36,608 nucleotides of DNA. Origin: Opitutales bacterium. GTDB taxonomy: Bacteria > Verrucomicrobiota > Verrucomicrobiia > Opitutales > T3Sed10-336. The translations under genes were made by a program, and so were the position numbers. Each line of letters begins with the position of its first letter. Within the stretch, counting starts at the first letter, position 1. Of the stretch, positions 7,692 to 16,595 are shown one piece after another. Below the pieces are notes generated by a model. It did no database searches. It was not told where the DNA came from and saw nothing but the letters and a program-made list of their open reading frames with translations. The DNA lies in NCBI GenBank assembly GCA_007130045.1, contig SLTG01000106.1, positions 1 to 36,608 of the forward strand, read 5' to 3'.

Positions 7692-8795
7692 ATGAGCAAA
7701 GTGAATCAACTATTTAACGATCTTCTCCGGCTCGGCGCGGACAACGGGGCAAGCGACATTCACGTCAAGGCCGGAAATCCCGCGCTCCTGCGCATTGAAG
7801 GCCGTCTCGAAGAGGTCGAGATGGACAAGATCAGCGAGAACCAGGCGCTGGATTTTCTCGAGTCGATCCTGCCTGAAACATTCAAAACCCGGTGGGAAGA
7901 GGAGGGCCAGGTGGATTTCGGTCACTCGCTTTCGGGAGCGGGACGTTTCCGCGTCGCCGCATTCCGCCAAAGGGGAACCGTGACCATCGTCTTCCGTCAT
8001 GTGAAAAATCAGATTCCGACCTTCGAGTCCCTGAATCTGGAGGCCCCTATCCTGACGAAACTGTCCAAGGCGCGCGATGGGATCATCATCGTCAGCGGCG
8101 CCACCGGTTGCGGAAAGAGTTCCACGCTTGCCGCCATGCTCAACTGGATCAACGGCCATATGGGCAAGCACGTGATCACGCTGGAGGATCCGATGGAGTA
8201 CAACTTCCAGGACCAGCGTTGTGTGTTCAATCAGCGGGAAATCGGGATCGACGCCCTTTCGTATTCCCTCGGTCTGAAGGCCGCCCTGCGCCAGGACCCC
8301 GACCTGATCCTTGTGGGGGAAATGCGCGACAAGATGACCTTTGAGACCGCTCTGGCGGCGGCGGAAACCGGGCACCTGGTGATGACGACGCTCCACTCGA
8401 TCAACGTTCACCAGGCGGTCATTCGCCTGTTCGAATTCTTCCCGCCGGAACAGCAGCAGCAGATGCGCCGGCAAGTCGCCTCCTCGATACGCGCGATCGT
8501 CTGCCAGCGTCTGGTGCCGGCCATCGAGGGCGGGGGACGCGTGCCCGCGGTCGAAATCCTTGTCGGGGATACCGTTTCCCGCACGGTTATTCAGGACGGA
8601 AATTTTGAAAAGTTGAATTCAATTCTCGAGGGAGGCGGTGAATCCGGTTCGCGCTCCTTTAACAAGGATCTCTACCGTCTGATCAAGGCGGGCAAGATCA
8701 GTAAAGCGGACGGCCTGGAGCACTCTTCGAATCCGAAAGCCCTTGAAATGAACCTGAAGGGGATTTTCCAGAGCGAAGGAGGCATCATCGGGTGA
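7692..8795 (+). CDS. PilT/PilU-family type IV pilus retraction ATPase
   Basis: A 367-residue hexameric AAA-type secretion ATPase. The N-terminal PAS-like domain carries SDIHVKAGNPALLRIEG (21-37). The Walker A loop is GATGCGKS (136-143), with Cys where most relatives have Ser. It is followed by the Asp box (ITLEDPMEY), Walker B (PDLILVGEMRD) and His box (AETGHLVMTTLHS). GAT at the P-loop, FFP and AIVCQRLVP resemble PilU, while EMRD resembles PilT, so the subtype is left open. The role is pilus disassembly at the inner membrane for twitching or adhesion. A GGAG ribosome site lies 11 bases before the ATG. The stop overlaps the lepA start. No other pilus genes are in the window. Confidence 0.93.
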   Translation: MSKVNQLFNDLLRLGADNGASDIHVKAGNPALLRIEGRLEEVEMDKISENQALDFLESILPETFKTRWEEEGQVDFGHSLSGAGRFRVAAFRQRGTVTIVFRHVKNQIPTFESLNLEAPILTKLSKARDGIIIVSGATGCGKSSTLAAMLNWINGHMGKHVITLEDPMEYNFQDQRCVFNQREIGIDALSYSLGLKAALRQDPDLILVGEMRDKMTFETALAAAETGHLVMTTLHSINVHQAVIRLFEFFPPEQQQQMRRQVASSIRAIVCQRLVPAIEGGGRVPAVEILVGDTVSRTVIQDGNFEKLNSILEGGGESGSRSFNKDLYRLIKAGKISKADGLEHSSNPKALEMNLKGIFQSEGGIIG

Positions 8796-10588
8796 AGCTC
8801 GGGAATATTAGAAATTTTTGCATTATCGCCCACGTCGATCACGGAAAGACCACGCTCTCGGACCGGTTGCTCGAACAGACGCGCACCGTGGACCAGCGAT
8901 TGATGAAGGAGCAGCTCCTCGACTCAATGGACCTCGAACGGGAACGGGGGATCACGATCAAGAGTCATCCCGTTTCCATGATCTACCGTTCGAAAAGCGG
9001 CGAAGACTACCGGTTCAATCTCATCGACACGCCCGGGCACGTCGATTTCTCGTACGAGGTGTCCCGGAGTTTGGCCGCGTGCGAGGGGGCGGTTTTGCTG
9101 ATCGACGCCGCCCAGGGTATCGAAGCCCAGACGGTGGCGAACGCCCACCTGGCTTTTTCCCTGGGGCTGGACGTTATCCCGGTCGTCAATAAAATCGACC
9201 TTCCCGGCGCCGATCTCGACATGGTTTCGCGGCAGTTGGAGGAGATTCTCACAATACCTTCCGAGGAAGCGATCCTCGCGAGCGGCAAGACCGGCGCGGG
9301 GGTCGAGGAAATCATGGAAGCGGTGATCGAACGGATCCCGCCGCCGCGCTGGAGCGATTACGAGCAGCCGCGCGCATTGATTTTCGACAGTATTTACGAC
9401 ACCTACCAGGGAGTAATCTGTTACGTCCGCGTCTTTTCCGGCACTCTGAAGGCGGGAGCCAACGTGCTCCTGATGAGCGGCAAAATCCGGATGGAGGTCA
9501 AGGAGGCGGGAATCTTTTCGCCTCACCGCGTCCCGGCGGACGCAATCCATGCCGGCAACGTCGGTTACATCGTGACCAACATCAAGTCGGTCGCCGAGAT
9601 CAAACTGGGAGACACCATCACCGACGCCGCGAAACCCGCAAAGGATATGCTGCCGGGCTACAAGGAGGTCCGGCCGATGGTATTCAGCGGCATATACCCG
9701 ATGGACAGCAGTGACTACGAAAAGCTGAAAGCCAGCCTGGGACGCCTTCGGCTAAACGACTCGGCATTCGTTTATCAGCCCGAAAGCTCCCTGGCCCTTG
9801 GCTTCGGATTTCGATGCGGTTTTCTCGGGCTCCTTCACATGGAGATCATCCAGGAGCGGATTCGCCGCGAGTACGGAATCGATATCATCCTTACGTATCC
9901 AAGCGTCGTATACGAGGTGGTCACCAGCGACGGGGTGACGCGCGAGATCGACAATCCCGTAAACCTCCCGGATCCGTCTCATATCGAGGAAATTCGCGAG
10001 CCCACGATCAGGGCGACCATTCTTACTCCCACCGACGGCGTCGGCGAGGTGCTTTCCCTCATCATGGAGAAACGGGGTGTCTGCGAGAAAACGGAGACGC
10101 TCGACGAAACCCGCCTGATGCTCACCTGCATTCTTCCGCTGAACGAGATTCTCGTCGATTTCTACGATCGCCTGAAAAGCATCACCCGCGGTTACGGGTC
10201 GCTCGATTACGAAATCGCCGGTTATCAGCCGGAAAACCTGATAAAACTCGATATTCTCGTGAACGGCGATTCCGTCGATGCCTTTTCGAGCATCGTGCAT
10301 CGTTCGAAAGCGGAAAGCAAGGGGAGGGCGCTTTGCGAAAGATTGTCGGAGATCATTCCGCCTCAAATGTTCAAGATACCGATCCAGGCGACAATCGGAG
10401 GGCACGTCATCGCCCGCGAAACCGTGCGCGCCCTTCGAAAAGACGTGACCGCCAAGTGCTACGGCGGGGACATCACGCGCAAACGCAAGCTGCTGGAAAA
10501 ACAGAAAGAGGGGAAAAAGCGCATGAAACAGGTGGGCAGCGTATCCATTCCTCAAGACGCATTCATACAGGTGCTGAAGAGCAAGTGA
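8792..10588 (+). CDS. lepA: Elongation factor 4 (LepA), back-translocating GTPase
   Basis: A 598-residue translational GTPase of standard LepA length. The GTPase domain has G1 AHVDHGKTT (14-22), G2 RERGITIKS, G3 DTPGHVDF and G4 NKID. The EF-G-like domains II, III and V and the LepA-specific C-terminal domain follow (CYGGDITRKRKLLEKQKEGKKRMK). It acts on ribosomes stalled or mis-translocated under ionic or cold stress. The start is a GTG whose last two bases are the first two of the PilT-family stop codon, implying translational coupling. lepB follows 36 bases after the stop, preserving the common lepA-lepB order. Confidence 0.98.
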   Translation: MKLGNIRNFCIIAHVDHGKTTLSDRLLEQTRTVDQRLMKEQLLDSMDLERERGITIKSHPVSMIYRSKSGEDYRFNLIDTPGHVDFSYEVSRSLAACEGAVLLIDAAQGIEAQTVANAHLAFSLGLDVIPVVNKIDLPGADLDMVSRQLEEILTIPSEEAILASGKTGAGVEEIMEAVIERIPPPRWSDYEQPRALIFDSIYDTYQGVICYVRVFSGTLKAGANVLLMSGKIRMEVKEAGIFSPHRVPADAIHAGNVGYIVTNIKSVAEIKLGDTITDAAKPAKDMLPGYKEVRPMVFSGIYPMDSSDYEKLKASLGRLRLNDSAFVYQPESSLALGFGFRCGFLGLLHMEIIQERIRREYGIDIILTYPSVVYEVVTSDGVTREIDNPVNLPDPSHIEEIREPTIRATILTPTDGVGEVLSLIMEKRGVCEKTETLDETRLMLTCILPLNEILVDFYDRLKSITRGYGSLDYEIAGYQPENLIKLDILVNGDSVDAFSSIVHRSKAESKGRALCERLSEIIPPQMFKIPIQATIGGHVIARETVRALRKDVTAKCYGGDITRKRKLLEKQKEGKKRMKQVGSVSIPQDAFIQVLKSK

Positions 10589-10624
10589 TCGATCGTTCCG
10601 GAACCAGATTACCGTAAATCCCAC

Positions 10625-11899
10625 GTGATTTCCTTTTTTAGAAACAAACAAGACAAGAGGCTGCGGCACGATGCGGAAAACTGGCTGCGCCTGGCCGACA
10701 AGGTTTACCATTACCGGCGGGACTTGATTTCCGAGCACGACCTCAACCGGCTCACGCAGGCTTCACTCGATCTCAGGGAGCACCTGAAGCCGAAGCAACC
10801 CGACCATAACAAGGTCAAGCTCGCCCTGGATCGCCTCGAAGGCGTGATTCGACAGGTCGGCGGCAGCTATTACCCGAAGTCCGCGGTGGCCGAGAACATC
10901 GAAGTCCTGCTTGTCGCCGCGATTCTGGCGATTGGAATTCGGACGTACTTCATTCAACCGTTCAAAATCCCGACCAATTCGATGAAGCCGACCTATTACG
11001 GCATGACAGCCGAGGTCTTTGGAAATCCTTCGGAGGAGCCGGGGATGGTGCGGACGGTCGCGCGAAAAGCCCTGTTCGGCGCGAGCCGCGTGGCCGTCGA
11101 TGCCGCAGCAAGCGGAGTCTGTTACATCCCGTTCGACCGTATCCACCGGGGCGGATTCGATTTCCGCCACGTGCCCGACCGCAACTGGATCGTGTTTCCT
11201 ACGGTTAAAAAGGAGTATTCAATCATTGTCGACAACCGGGCGCACCATTTCCGCGTTCCCGCGGATTTCCAGGTGGAGGAGATCTATCGGGAGGTCTTTT
11301 TTCCGGAATACGAGACCCTGACGGAGGCGATACAGGACAGGTTTCAAAACGGACGTTACCATGAAATTGACGACGGGCGCCTTCTCATCGAAACCGACCG
11401 TGAGGTGTCCGGCGGCGAACGAATTCTCGCCTTCGACATCCTGACCGGCGACCAATTGTTCGTCGACCGGATTTCGTATCACTTCGTGCGGCCGCACGTC
11501 GGGGAAAGCATCGTTTTCCGGACCGGCGAAATCGAAGGGCTCGGCGGCAATGACGACGACGCGGATTCATACTACATCAAACGCATGGTGGGCGCACCCG
11601 GAGACAGGCTCGAAATCCGGGAACCGGTCCTGTACCGAAACGACGAGCCCATTAACACCCGTCCGGTGTTCGAAGACATTCACGAACGCAAGGGAAAATA
11701 CGGCGGGTACATTGCGACGGGACTTCTCGGTAACGGCGCCGTGGTCGAGGTTCCCGAGCGGAAGTATTTCGCGCTCGGTGACAATTCGGGCAACAGTCTC
11801 GACAGCCGGAACTTCGGGTTCGTTCCCGAGCATTCCATCGTAGGCCGGCCGGTCTTTATCTATTATCCGTTTACCTCCAGATGGGGCCGCGCACGGTAA
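10625..11899 (+). CDS. lepB: Signal peptidase I (LepB), enlarged form
   Basis: A 424-residue S26 serine protease that removes signal peptides at the outer face of the inner membrane. After about 88 charged cytoplasmic residues there is one membrane segment (about 92-108, EVLLVAAILAIGIRTYFI). Nucleophile S119 lies in IPTNSMKPT and general base K319 in YYIKRMVGAPGD. The closing box FALGDNSGNSLDSRNFGFV is intact. About 200 residues separate Ser and Lys, against some 55 in E. coli LepB, so a large extra region (about 130-305) sits inside the catalytic fold. No second membrane segment is visible. The start is GTG, 36 bases after lepA. A fully catalytic but enlarged enzyme is the best reading. Confidence 0.95.
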   Translation: MISFFRNKQDKRLRHDAENWLRLADKVYHYRRDLISEHDLNRLTQASLDLREHLKPKQPDHNKVKLALDRLEGVIRQVGGSYYPKSAVAENIEVLLVAAILAIGIRTYFIQPFKIPTNSMKPTYYGMTAEVFGNPSEEPGMVRTVARKALFGASRVAVDAAASGVCYIPFDRIHRGGFDFRHVPDRNWIVFPTVKKEYSIIVDNRAHHFRVPADFQVEEIYREVFFPEYETLTEAIQDRFQNGRYHEIDDGRLLIETDREVSGGERILAFDILTGDQLFVDRISYHFVRPHVGESIVFRTGEIEGLGGNDDDADSYYIKRMVGAPGDRLEIREPVLYRNDEPINTRPVFEDIHERKGKYGGYIATGLLGNGAVVEVPERKYFALGDNSGNSLDSRNFGFVPEHSIVGRPVFIYYPFTSRWGRAR

Positions 11900-12008
11900 A
11901 TCAACTCGCAATAACAAAAGTGTCCGTGTTTCGCACAATATATATTATGTCTAATATTCAGAATTCCTTTCCGCCGCCTCCTTCCGCCCGGGTTTCGCTC
12001 GGCCACCG

Positions 12009-13562
12009 ATGATTCCAACCACCGTGAACCCTCCCCTCTATCAATGGCTTAACAAACGGGCGTCCGGAGTCCTCCTTCACCCCACATCGCTCGCCGGCGA
12101 TTTCGGCGTCGGATCATTTGGAGAGGACGCGCGCGCCTTCATCGATTTTCTGGCGGAAACGCGGATGCGATACTGGCAGATTTGTCCGCTCGGACCCACG
12201 GGCTACGGTGACTCTCCCTACCAGACTTTTTCCGCGTTCGCGGGGAACCCCTATCTGATCGATCTTCTCGAGCTTTGCGAACGCAAGATCATCCCTTCGG
12301 ACGCGCTCGGGCCGCTTCTTTTCCTTCCCTCGGATCATACCGACTACGGCGCCCTTTACACCGTAAAATGGCCGATCCTCTTCGAGGTGTGCCGGGCGTT
12401 CCGAAAAATTCCGGCGGACAGGCATCCCTACGGGAATTTCGAGGAGTTCAAGGACGAAAACGCGTACTGGCTCGAAAGCTACGCGTATTTCCATGCCCTT
12501 AAACAACATTTCGAGGGAGCGCCCTGGTATGAATGGCCCGCGGAATTCCGCACGTTCGCCGACGCCCGAAAAAACGCCTCCGACGACGGCATCCTGGAGC
12601 GAATCGAACATCACCGGATTCTTCAGTATCTTTTTTTCGGGCAGTGGAAAAAACTCAAGCGCTACGCCAATCACCGTAACGTCCGGATCATCGGTGATAT
12701 GCCCATTTTCGCGTCCTTTGACAGCGCCGACGTCTGGGCCCACCCCGAAATCTTCAGAATCGACCCGCGATCCGGCCGTGCGATCGAAGTCGCCGGGGTC
12801 CCTCCGGATTATTTCTCGAATACGGGACAGATGTGGGGAAACCCTCTTTACGACTGGAAAGCCCTGAAACGATCCGGTTTCGAATGGTGGATCGAACGTT
12901 TCCGGGTCAACTTCAGTCTGTGCGACGTCGTTCGAATCGATCACTTCCGCGGGTTTCACGATTACTGGGCCATTCCTCACGACGCCCCGGACGCCCGCTC
13001 GGGAAAGTGGGAAAAAGGCCCCGGCCTCGGATTTTTCAAAGCGGTCAAGGACGCGTTTCCGAAAGCGAAAATGATCGCCGAGGATCTGGGCGACCTGTCC
13101 GAAGGCGTCCACGAATTGCGCAAGCACACCGGCCTGCCCGGCATGGCGATCTTCCAGTTCGCCTTCGGCGGCGAGTCGGACAATCTTTACCTGCCTCACC
13201 ACCATTCGAAGAACTGCGTTGTGTATCCGGGAACACACGACAACAACACGACGATCGGATGGTACCGGCGGGCCGGCGAACCCACCAAAGATCATGTGCG
13301 ACGCTACCTTCGCGTAAGCGGCGAAGAAATAAACTGGGATTTGATTCGCGCGGCTTATCGAAGCCCCGCCCGGCTCGCGGTGATCCCGATGCAGGACCTG
13401 ATGAGCCTCGGTGAAGGCGCGCGGATGAACACCCCGGGCGCCGCCGAAGGAAACTGGAAATGGAGATACCGCCACAGCCAGCTTGAAGCCCTGCGAAAGC
13501 GAAGCAGCGGCTACCTCAACGAACTCGCCGAGCTTTACGACCGCGCCGGCGACGAGGATTAG
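12009..13562 (+). CDS. malQ: 4-alpha-glucanotransferase (amylomaltase, GH77)
   Basis: A 517-residue GH77 enzyme that transfers alpha-1,4-glucan segments between maltodextrins or glycogen fragments in the cytoplasm. Nucleophile D311 is in VVRIDHFRGF, acid/base E358 in IAEDLGDL and transition-state stabiliser D411 in GTHDNNTT. The N-terminal SGVLLHPTSL and WQICPLGPTGYGDSPYQ segments are characteristic, and length is normal. It stands alone on the plus strand after a 109-base gap that contains an AT-rich, promoter-like stretch at 11935-11960. It converges on the OleB-family gene. No glycogen or maltose genes neighbour it, so it probably serves storage-glucan turnover. Confidence 0.96.
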   Translation: MIPTTVNPPLYQWLNKRASGVLLHPTSLAGDFGVGSFGEDARAFIDFLAETRMRYWQICPLGPTGYGDSPYQTFSAFAGNPYLIDLLELCERKIIPSDALGPLLFLPSDHTDYGALYTVKWPILFEVCRAFRKIPADRHPYGNFEEFKDENAYWLESYAYFHALKQHFEGAPWYEWPAEFRTFADARKNASDDGILERIEHHRILQYLFFGQWKKLKRYANHRNVRIIGDMPIFASFDSADVWAHPEIFRIDPRSGRAIEVAGVPPDYFSNTGQMWGNPLYDWKALKRSGFEWWIERFRVNFSLCDVVRIDHFRGFHDYWAIPHDAPDARSGKWEKGPGLGFFKAVKDAFPKAKMIAEDLGDLSEGVHELRKHTGLPGMAIFQFAFGGESDNLYLPHHHSKNCVVYPGTHDNNTTIGWYRRAGEPTKDHVRRYLRVSGEEINWDLIRAAYRSPARLAVIPMQDLMSLGEGARMNTPGAAEGNWKWRYRHSQLEALRKRSSGYLNELAELYDRAGDED

Positions 13563-13573
13563 CCAACATATCC

Positions 13574-13597
13574 GAATCGGAACGCGCTTTCCGAATC
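13574..13597. terminator. Possible bidirectional terminator between malQ and oleB
   Basis: A nine-base inverted repeat with one mismatch (GAATCGGAA / TTCCGAATC) surrounds a six-base loop, 12 bases after the malQ stop and 45 bases from the convergent oleB-like stop. There is no proper T-run on either strand, so an intrinsic terminator is only tentative. Confidence 0.35.
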
Positions 13598-13641
13598 ATT
13601 TGCGGGCCCGTCCTTCAGGAAGGGATTCCGGAGGTTTCAGT

Positions 13642-14583
13642 TCACCTCTCGGCCAGAAACTTTTTCACGAGGGGAATGATCTCCTCGTGTGCGTCCTCGA
13701 GGACGTAATGCCCGGCATTCGGAAACCTGTGCGCTTCAGCGTTTGGAAACAATTCCTCCCATTTCTTAAAGAAGCTGTCATCAAAGCAAAAGTCCCGTTG
13801 TCCCCAGCAGATCAACATCGGCAATTCGCGGAACATGCCCAGATTTCCACCGGTTTTCTCAAGCAGTCCGTAACTCGGGTGATCCGGTTTCATTGGAATA
13901 TCCTGCACGAAACGAAGGACCGCGACCCGGTTCCTCCAACTGTCGTAGGGCAACAGGTACCCTTCTTCGGCGTGAGGGATCATTCGCTCCCTTCGCACAA
14001 CCGCCATCCGGACCGCGGCCCGAGGGAACGCGTTGAACAAACGAATGGCGAGCGCGCCGAATACGGGAAGGCGACAAATGCTGATGCGGAACGGAATCCG
14101 TTTCGAAGGGAATGCGGCGGTATTCAATACTATGATACGCTTGATTCGCCCGGCGCACTGTTGCGCCATCGCCATCCCGATCGCTCCGCCCCAGTCGTGA
14201 AGCACCAGCGTGATATCCTGCAGGTCGAGGGCTTCGACAAGCTCCCTGAGGTTCTCGACATGTCGTTTAAGGCGATAAGAATATTGCTGAGGTTTGTCCG
14301 AAAGGCCGCAACCGATGTGATCCGGCGCGACGCAGCGGTATTCGCGCCGCAACGCAAGGATCAGGCGCCGATAATAAAACGACCAGGTGGGGTTTCCGTG
14401 GAGCATCAGGACCGGCTCGCCTTCCCCTTCGTCGAGGTAATGCATCCGGAACCCGGCCGAGGTGCTGAAGTAATGGCTCGTGAACGGGTATAATACGCGC
14501 CAGGCCCCCCGGAAAAAGGTCTCTTCCCAGGAATCGCCGATATCGTCGAACATATCGCCTTCCCGCCTCGGATCACCACTCAT
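13642..14583 (-). CDS. oleB: OleB-like alpha/beta hydrolase (haloalkane dehalogenase fold, beta-lactone decarboxylase family)
   Basis: A 313-residue alpha/beta hydrolase. Nucleophile D130 is in VLHDWGGAIGM, with a probable acid at D264 (CWGQRDFCFD) and H292 in NAGHYVLED. HGNPTWSFYYR (62-72) supplies N63, which with W131 is the dehalogenase-type anion-binding pair. PDHIGCGLSDKP is typical of OleB. In known ole pathways OleB decarboxylates the beta-lactone made by OleC to give a cis-olefin. Its ATG overlaps the OleA stop by 11 bases and has a strong GGGAGGGG site, so the two are translationally coupled, which supports OleB over a catabolic dehalogenase. An internal ATG at 14550 is an alternative. 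No oleC is nearby, so the substrate is uncertain. Confidence 0.8.
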   Translation of the reverse strand: MSGDPRREGDMFDDIGDSWEETFFRGAWRVLYPFTSHYFSTSAGFRMHYLDEGEGEPVLMLHGNPTWSFYYRRLILALRREYRCVAPDHIGCGLSDKPQQYSYRLKRHVENLRELVEALDLQDITLVLHDWGGAIGMAMAQQCAGRIKRIIVLNTAAFPSKRIPFRISICRLPVFGALAIRLFNAFPRAAVRMAVVRRERMIPHAEEGYLLPYDSWRNRVAVLRFVQDIPMKPDHPSYGLLEKTGGNLGMFRELPMLICWGQRDFCFDDSFFKKWEELFPNAEAHRFPNAGHYVLEDAHEEIIPLVKKFLAER

Positions 14584-15631
14584 GCGTCCCCTCCCATTCC
14601 ATGGCGAGCATCATCGAACTGATTCCGCTACCGATTCCCAGAAGCGCGACCCGATCTCCCCGGGTCACCCGCCCTTCTTCGATCGCGAGGGCCAGTGTGA
14701 GAGGCAGGGAAACCGAGCCGATGTTTCCGAGGGTGGAAAAGGTTGAAAAGTCCTTCTCCAGCGCAAGACCCAGGCATTCGTAAAGACGGCGGCGGTGCGC
14801 AGCGCCCACCTGGTGGCACACGATGCGGTCGGGCGTCGTTTCCTTCCAGCCCGTTTCCTCCTTGAACCTCCGCCAGGTCTTTTCGGCAAGATCGACTCCG
14901 GCAACCAGGAGTTCCTCGCTGTCTGTTTGCATCTGCAGTCCGTCGTCCTCGCCGGCCGTGCCGCCTTCGCAAAGCCGGTTCCGGCCGGTATCCGTGGCCG
15001 CCGCTCCCCCGATCAGCCTTCCTCCGCGTCCGGAAGCGACGAGGCCGGAATGGCAGATGACGCCCGCCACCGCGCCGCAACCGATCGTAAGATTCGCAAA
15101 ATACGGTTTGATGCTTTTCCGGGTCATTCCCGGTTCCGACAGGATGCGCAGCGTGTTTTCCAGCAACGGCCTCCCGTTTTCCCCGGCGACGACGAGCGCG
15201 CTTCGAATCTGTCCGGAATCGATCATGGCTCCGGCAATCGCCATCGCGTTCAGGAATCCAAGACAGGCGTTGGATACGTCGAAGAACTGCGTGTGGCCGG
15301 CCAATCCCAGTTCGCCGTGAACGTAGGCCGCCGTCGCGGGCTCGAGGCGATCGCGGCACACCGCGGAGTGAATGATCACGTCGATCCGTTCTTTCTCCAC
15401 GGCCGTCCTCTCCAGGGCCTTTCTGCCCGCCCGTGTACTTGCGTCCGACGGCAACGTACCCGTGTCCCAGATACGGCGTTCCCGGATTCCGGTCATCAGT
15501 TCCAGGCGGCCCGCCGGCAGTTTCAATCGCTCGTAAACCGGCTTGAGCCGCTCTTCGATCTCCCCGGAAGTCCAACGCGTGGAAGGAAGGTCGTAAGCGA
15601 GTGTCTCGAGAACTGCGTTGTTGAACTTCAT
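14573..15631 (-). CDS. oleA: OleA-family thiolase-fold enzyme (head-to-head acyl condensation)
   Basis: A 352-residue KAS III-like protein. The length and the segments LPAGRLELMTGIRERRIW, FDVSNACLGFLNAM and GDRVALLGIGSG match OleA rather than housekeeping FabH. Catalytic C123, H273 (VCHQVGAAHR) and N303 (TLGNIGSVSLP) are in place. E97 in RDRLEPATA corresponds to the OleA-specific glutamate (E117 in Xanthomonas) that acts across the dimer to deprotonate the second acyl chain. OleA joins two fatty acyl-CoAs into a 2-alkyl-3-ketoacid, which decarboxylates to a long-chain ketone if not reduced by OleD. The preceding gene ends 130 bases upstream on the same strand. A FabH-like role cannot be fully excluded. 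Confidence 0.87.
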   Translation of the reverse strand: MKFNNAVLETLAYDLPSTRWTSGEIEERLKPVYERLKLPAGRLELMTGIRERRIWDTGTLPSDASTRAGRKALERTAVEKERIDVIIHSAVCRDRLEPATAAYVHGELGLAGHTQFFDVSNACLGFLNAMAIAGAMIDSGQIRSALVVAGENGRPLLENTLRILSEPGMTRKSIKPYFANLTIGCGAVAGVICHSGLVASGRGGRLIGGAAATDTGRNRLCEGGTAGEDDGLQMQTDSEELLVAGVDLAEKTWRRFKEETGWKETTPDRIVCHQVGAAHRRRLYECLGLALEKDFSTFSTLGNIGSVSLPLTLALAIEEGRVTRGDRVALLGIGSGISSMMLAMEWEGTHEW

Positions 15632-15761
15632 GTCTGGATTTTATTTCCGTATTTACCGTCCGGCTTTTCTCTTATCGCCGGGCAGCGCCTCGGACGACAG
15701 TAGTTCTCCGGCGCCGTGAGGCGCGCCAATCTCCGCCTCCCCGGATCGTCCGGGTCCCGCG

Positions 15762-16589
15762 CTACCTGGTTCCGGACCCGCCTCCCCCGGGTTTGCCCAT
15801 TGCCAGATCGATCAGTTCCCTGTCGAAATAATTGCAGCCGAGTCCGGCATCGATCACCACTCCCGTTCCGTTCATTCCGCTGGAGCGTTCGCTCAGCAGA
15901 AAAAGCACGGCGTTTGCGACTTCCCGTGTTTCGAGCGCGCGTTTGCGAAAGGTCATTTTCTCCCCGTAGAGATAGCTTTGGATGTATCCGGGAATCCCCG
16001 CGGAGGCGCTCGTCTTGAGCGGGCCGGCGTTGACCGTGTTGAAACGGACCTCGGAATCCGCGCTGAAGGACTTCGCGAGATTCCTCACCGCCCCGTCCAA
16101 CGCCGCCTTGATCGGCGACATGTACCCATAGTTTTCCGCGGTCACCAGGTGTGAGGAGATTCCGGTTGCGACGACCGAGGCGGCGTGATCCAGGCACGGT
16201 TTGAACGCCCGGGCGATCTCGACAAGCGAGAAGCACGAGATGGCGGTCGCCTGCAAAAAGTCCTTGCGGTTCGTCTCGTGAAAGGGTTTGAAGCCTTCGC
16301 TGTAATTGGCGAAAGCGATCGAATGAACGATCCCGTGCAGGGTTCCGTGATCCCGGTGCACCTCCTCCGCAAGCCTGTTGATTTCCTCTTCGCGCTCGAC
16401 GTCGCAGACGTACACCGGCGCGTCGCCGAGGAGCTTGAGGGTCTGTTCGCGTCGCTCGGGCGAACGGACGCTGTAAATCACGCGCGCGCCTTCCTCGTGC
16501 AGGGCCTTCCCGACAAACCAGGCGACGCTCTTTCGATTGGCGACGCCGAAAACGAGGATGGTCTTGTTCTCCAGATTCAGGAAACTCAT
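15762..16589 (-). CDS. Enoyl-ACP reductase-like SDR protein (FabI family), atypical active site
   Basis: A 275-residue Rossmann-fold protein aligned with FabI over its length. It has the FabI-type nucleotide motif [10 protein letters not shown] (15-24), HSIAFA (89-94) and the spaced pair Y154-x6-K161 (YGYMSPIK), matching Y156/K163 of E. coli FabI. The second FabI tyrosine (Y146) falls on I144 in ATGISSHL, so this is not a textbook enoyl reductase. The C-terminus carries a Gly-rich tail ([11 protein letters not shown]). A GAGG site precedes the ATG and the gene starts six bases after the FabZ-like stop. Given the oleA-oleB neighbours it may reduce an enoyl or keto intermediate of a specialised lipid; a genome copy of standard FabI elsewhere would support this. 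Confidence 0.82.
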   Translation of the reverse strand: MSFLNLENKTILVFGVANRKSVAWFVGKALHEEGARVIYSVRSPERREQTLKLLGDAPVYVCDVEREEEINRLAEEVHRDHGTLHGIVHSIAFANYSEGFKPFHETNRKDFLQATAISCFSLVEIARAFKPCLDHAASVVATGISSHLVTAENYGYMSPIKAALDGAVRNLAKSFSADSEVRFNTVNAGPLKTSASAGIPGYIQSYLYGEKMTFRKRALETREVANAVLFLLSERSSGMNGTGVVIDAGLGCNYFDRELIDLAMGKPGGGGSGTR

Positions 16590-16595
16590 GCCGCC

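Noticed and set aside
12114-13475. Minus-strand open frame of 453 codons
   Set aside because: It is antisense to malQ, whose catalytic residues are intact.
13642-14583. Haloalkane dehalogenase used in catabolism
   Set aside because: The anion-binding pair and nucleophile fit, but the 11-base overlap with OleA and the OleB-type motifs make a biosynthetic role more likely.
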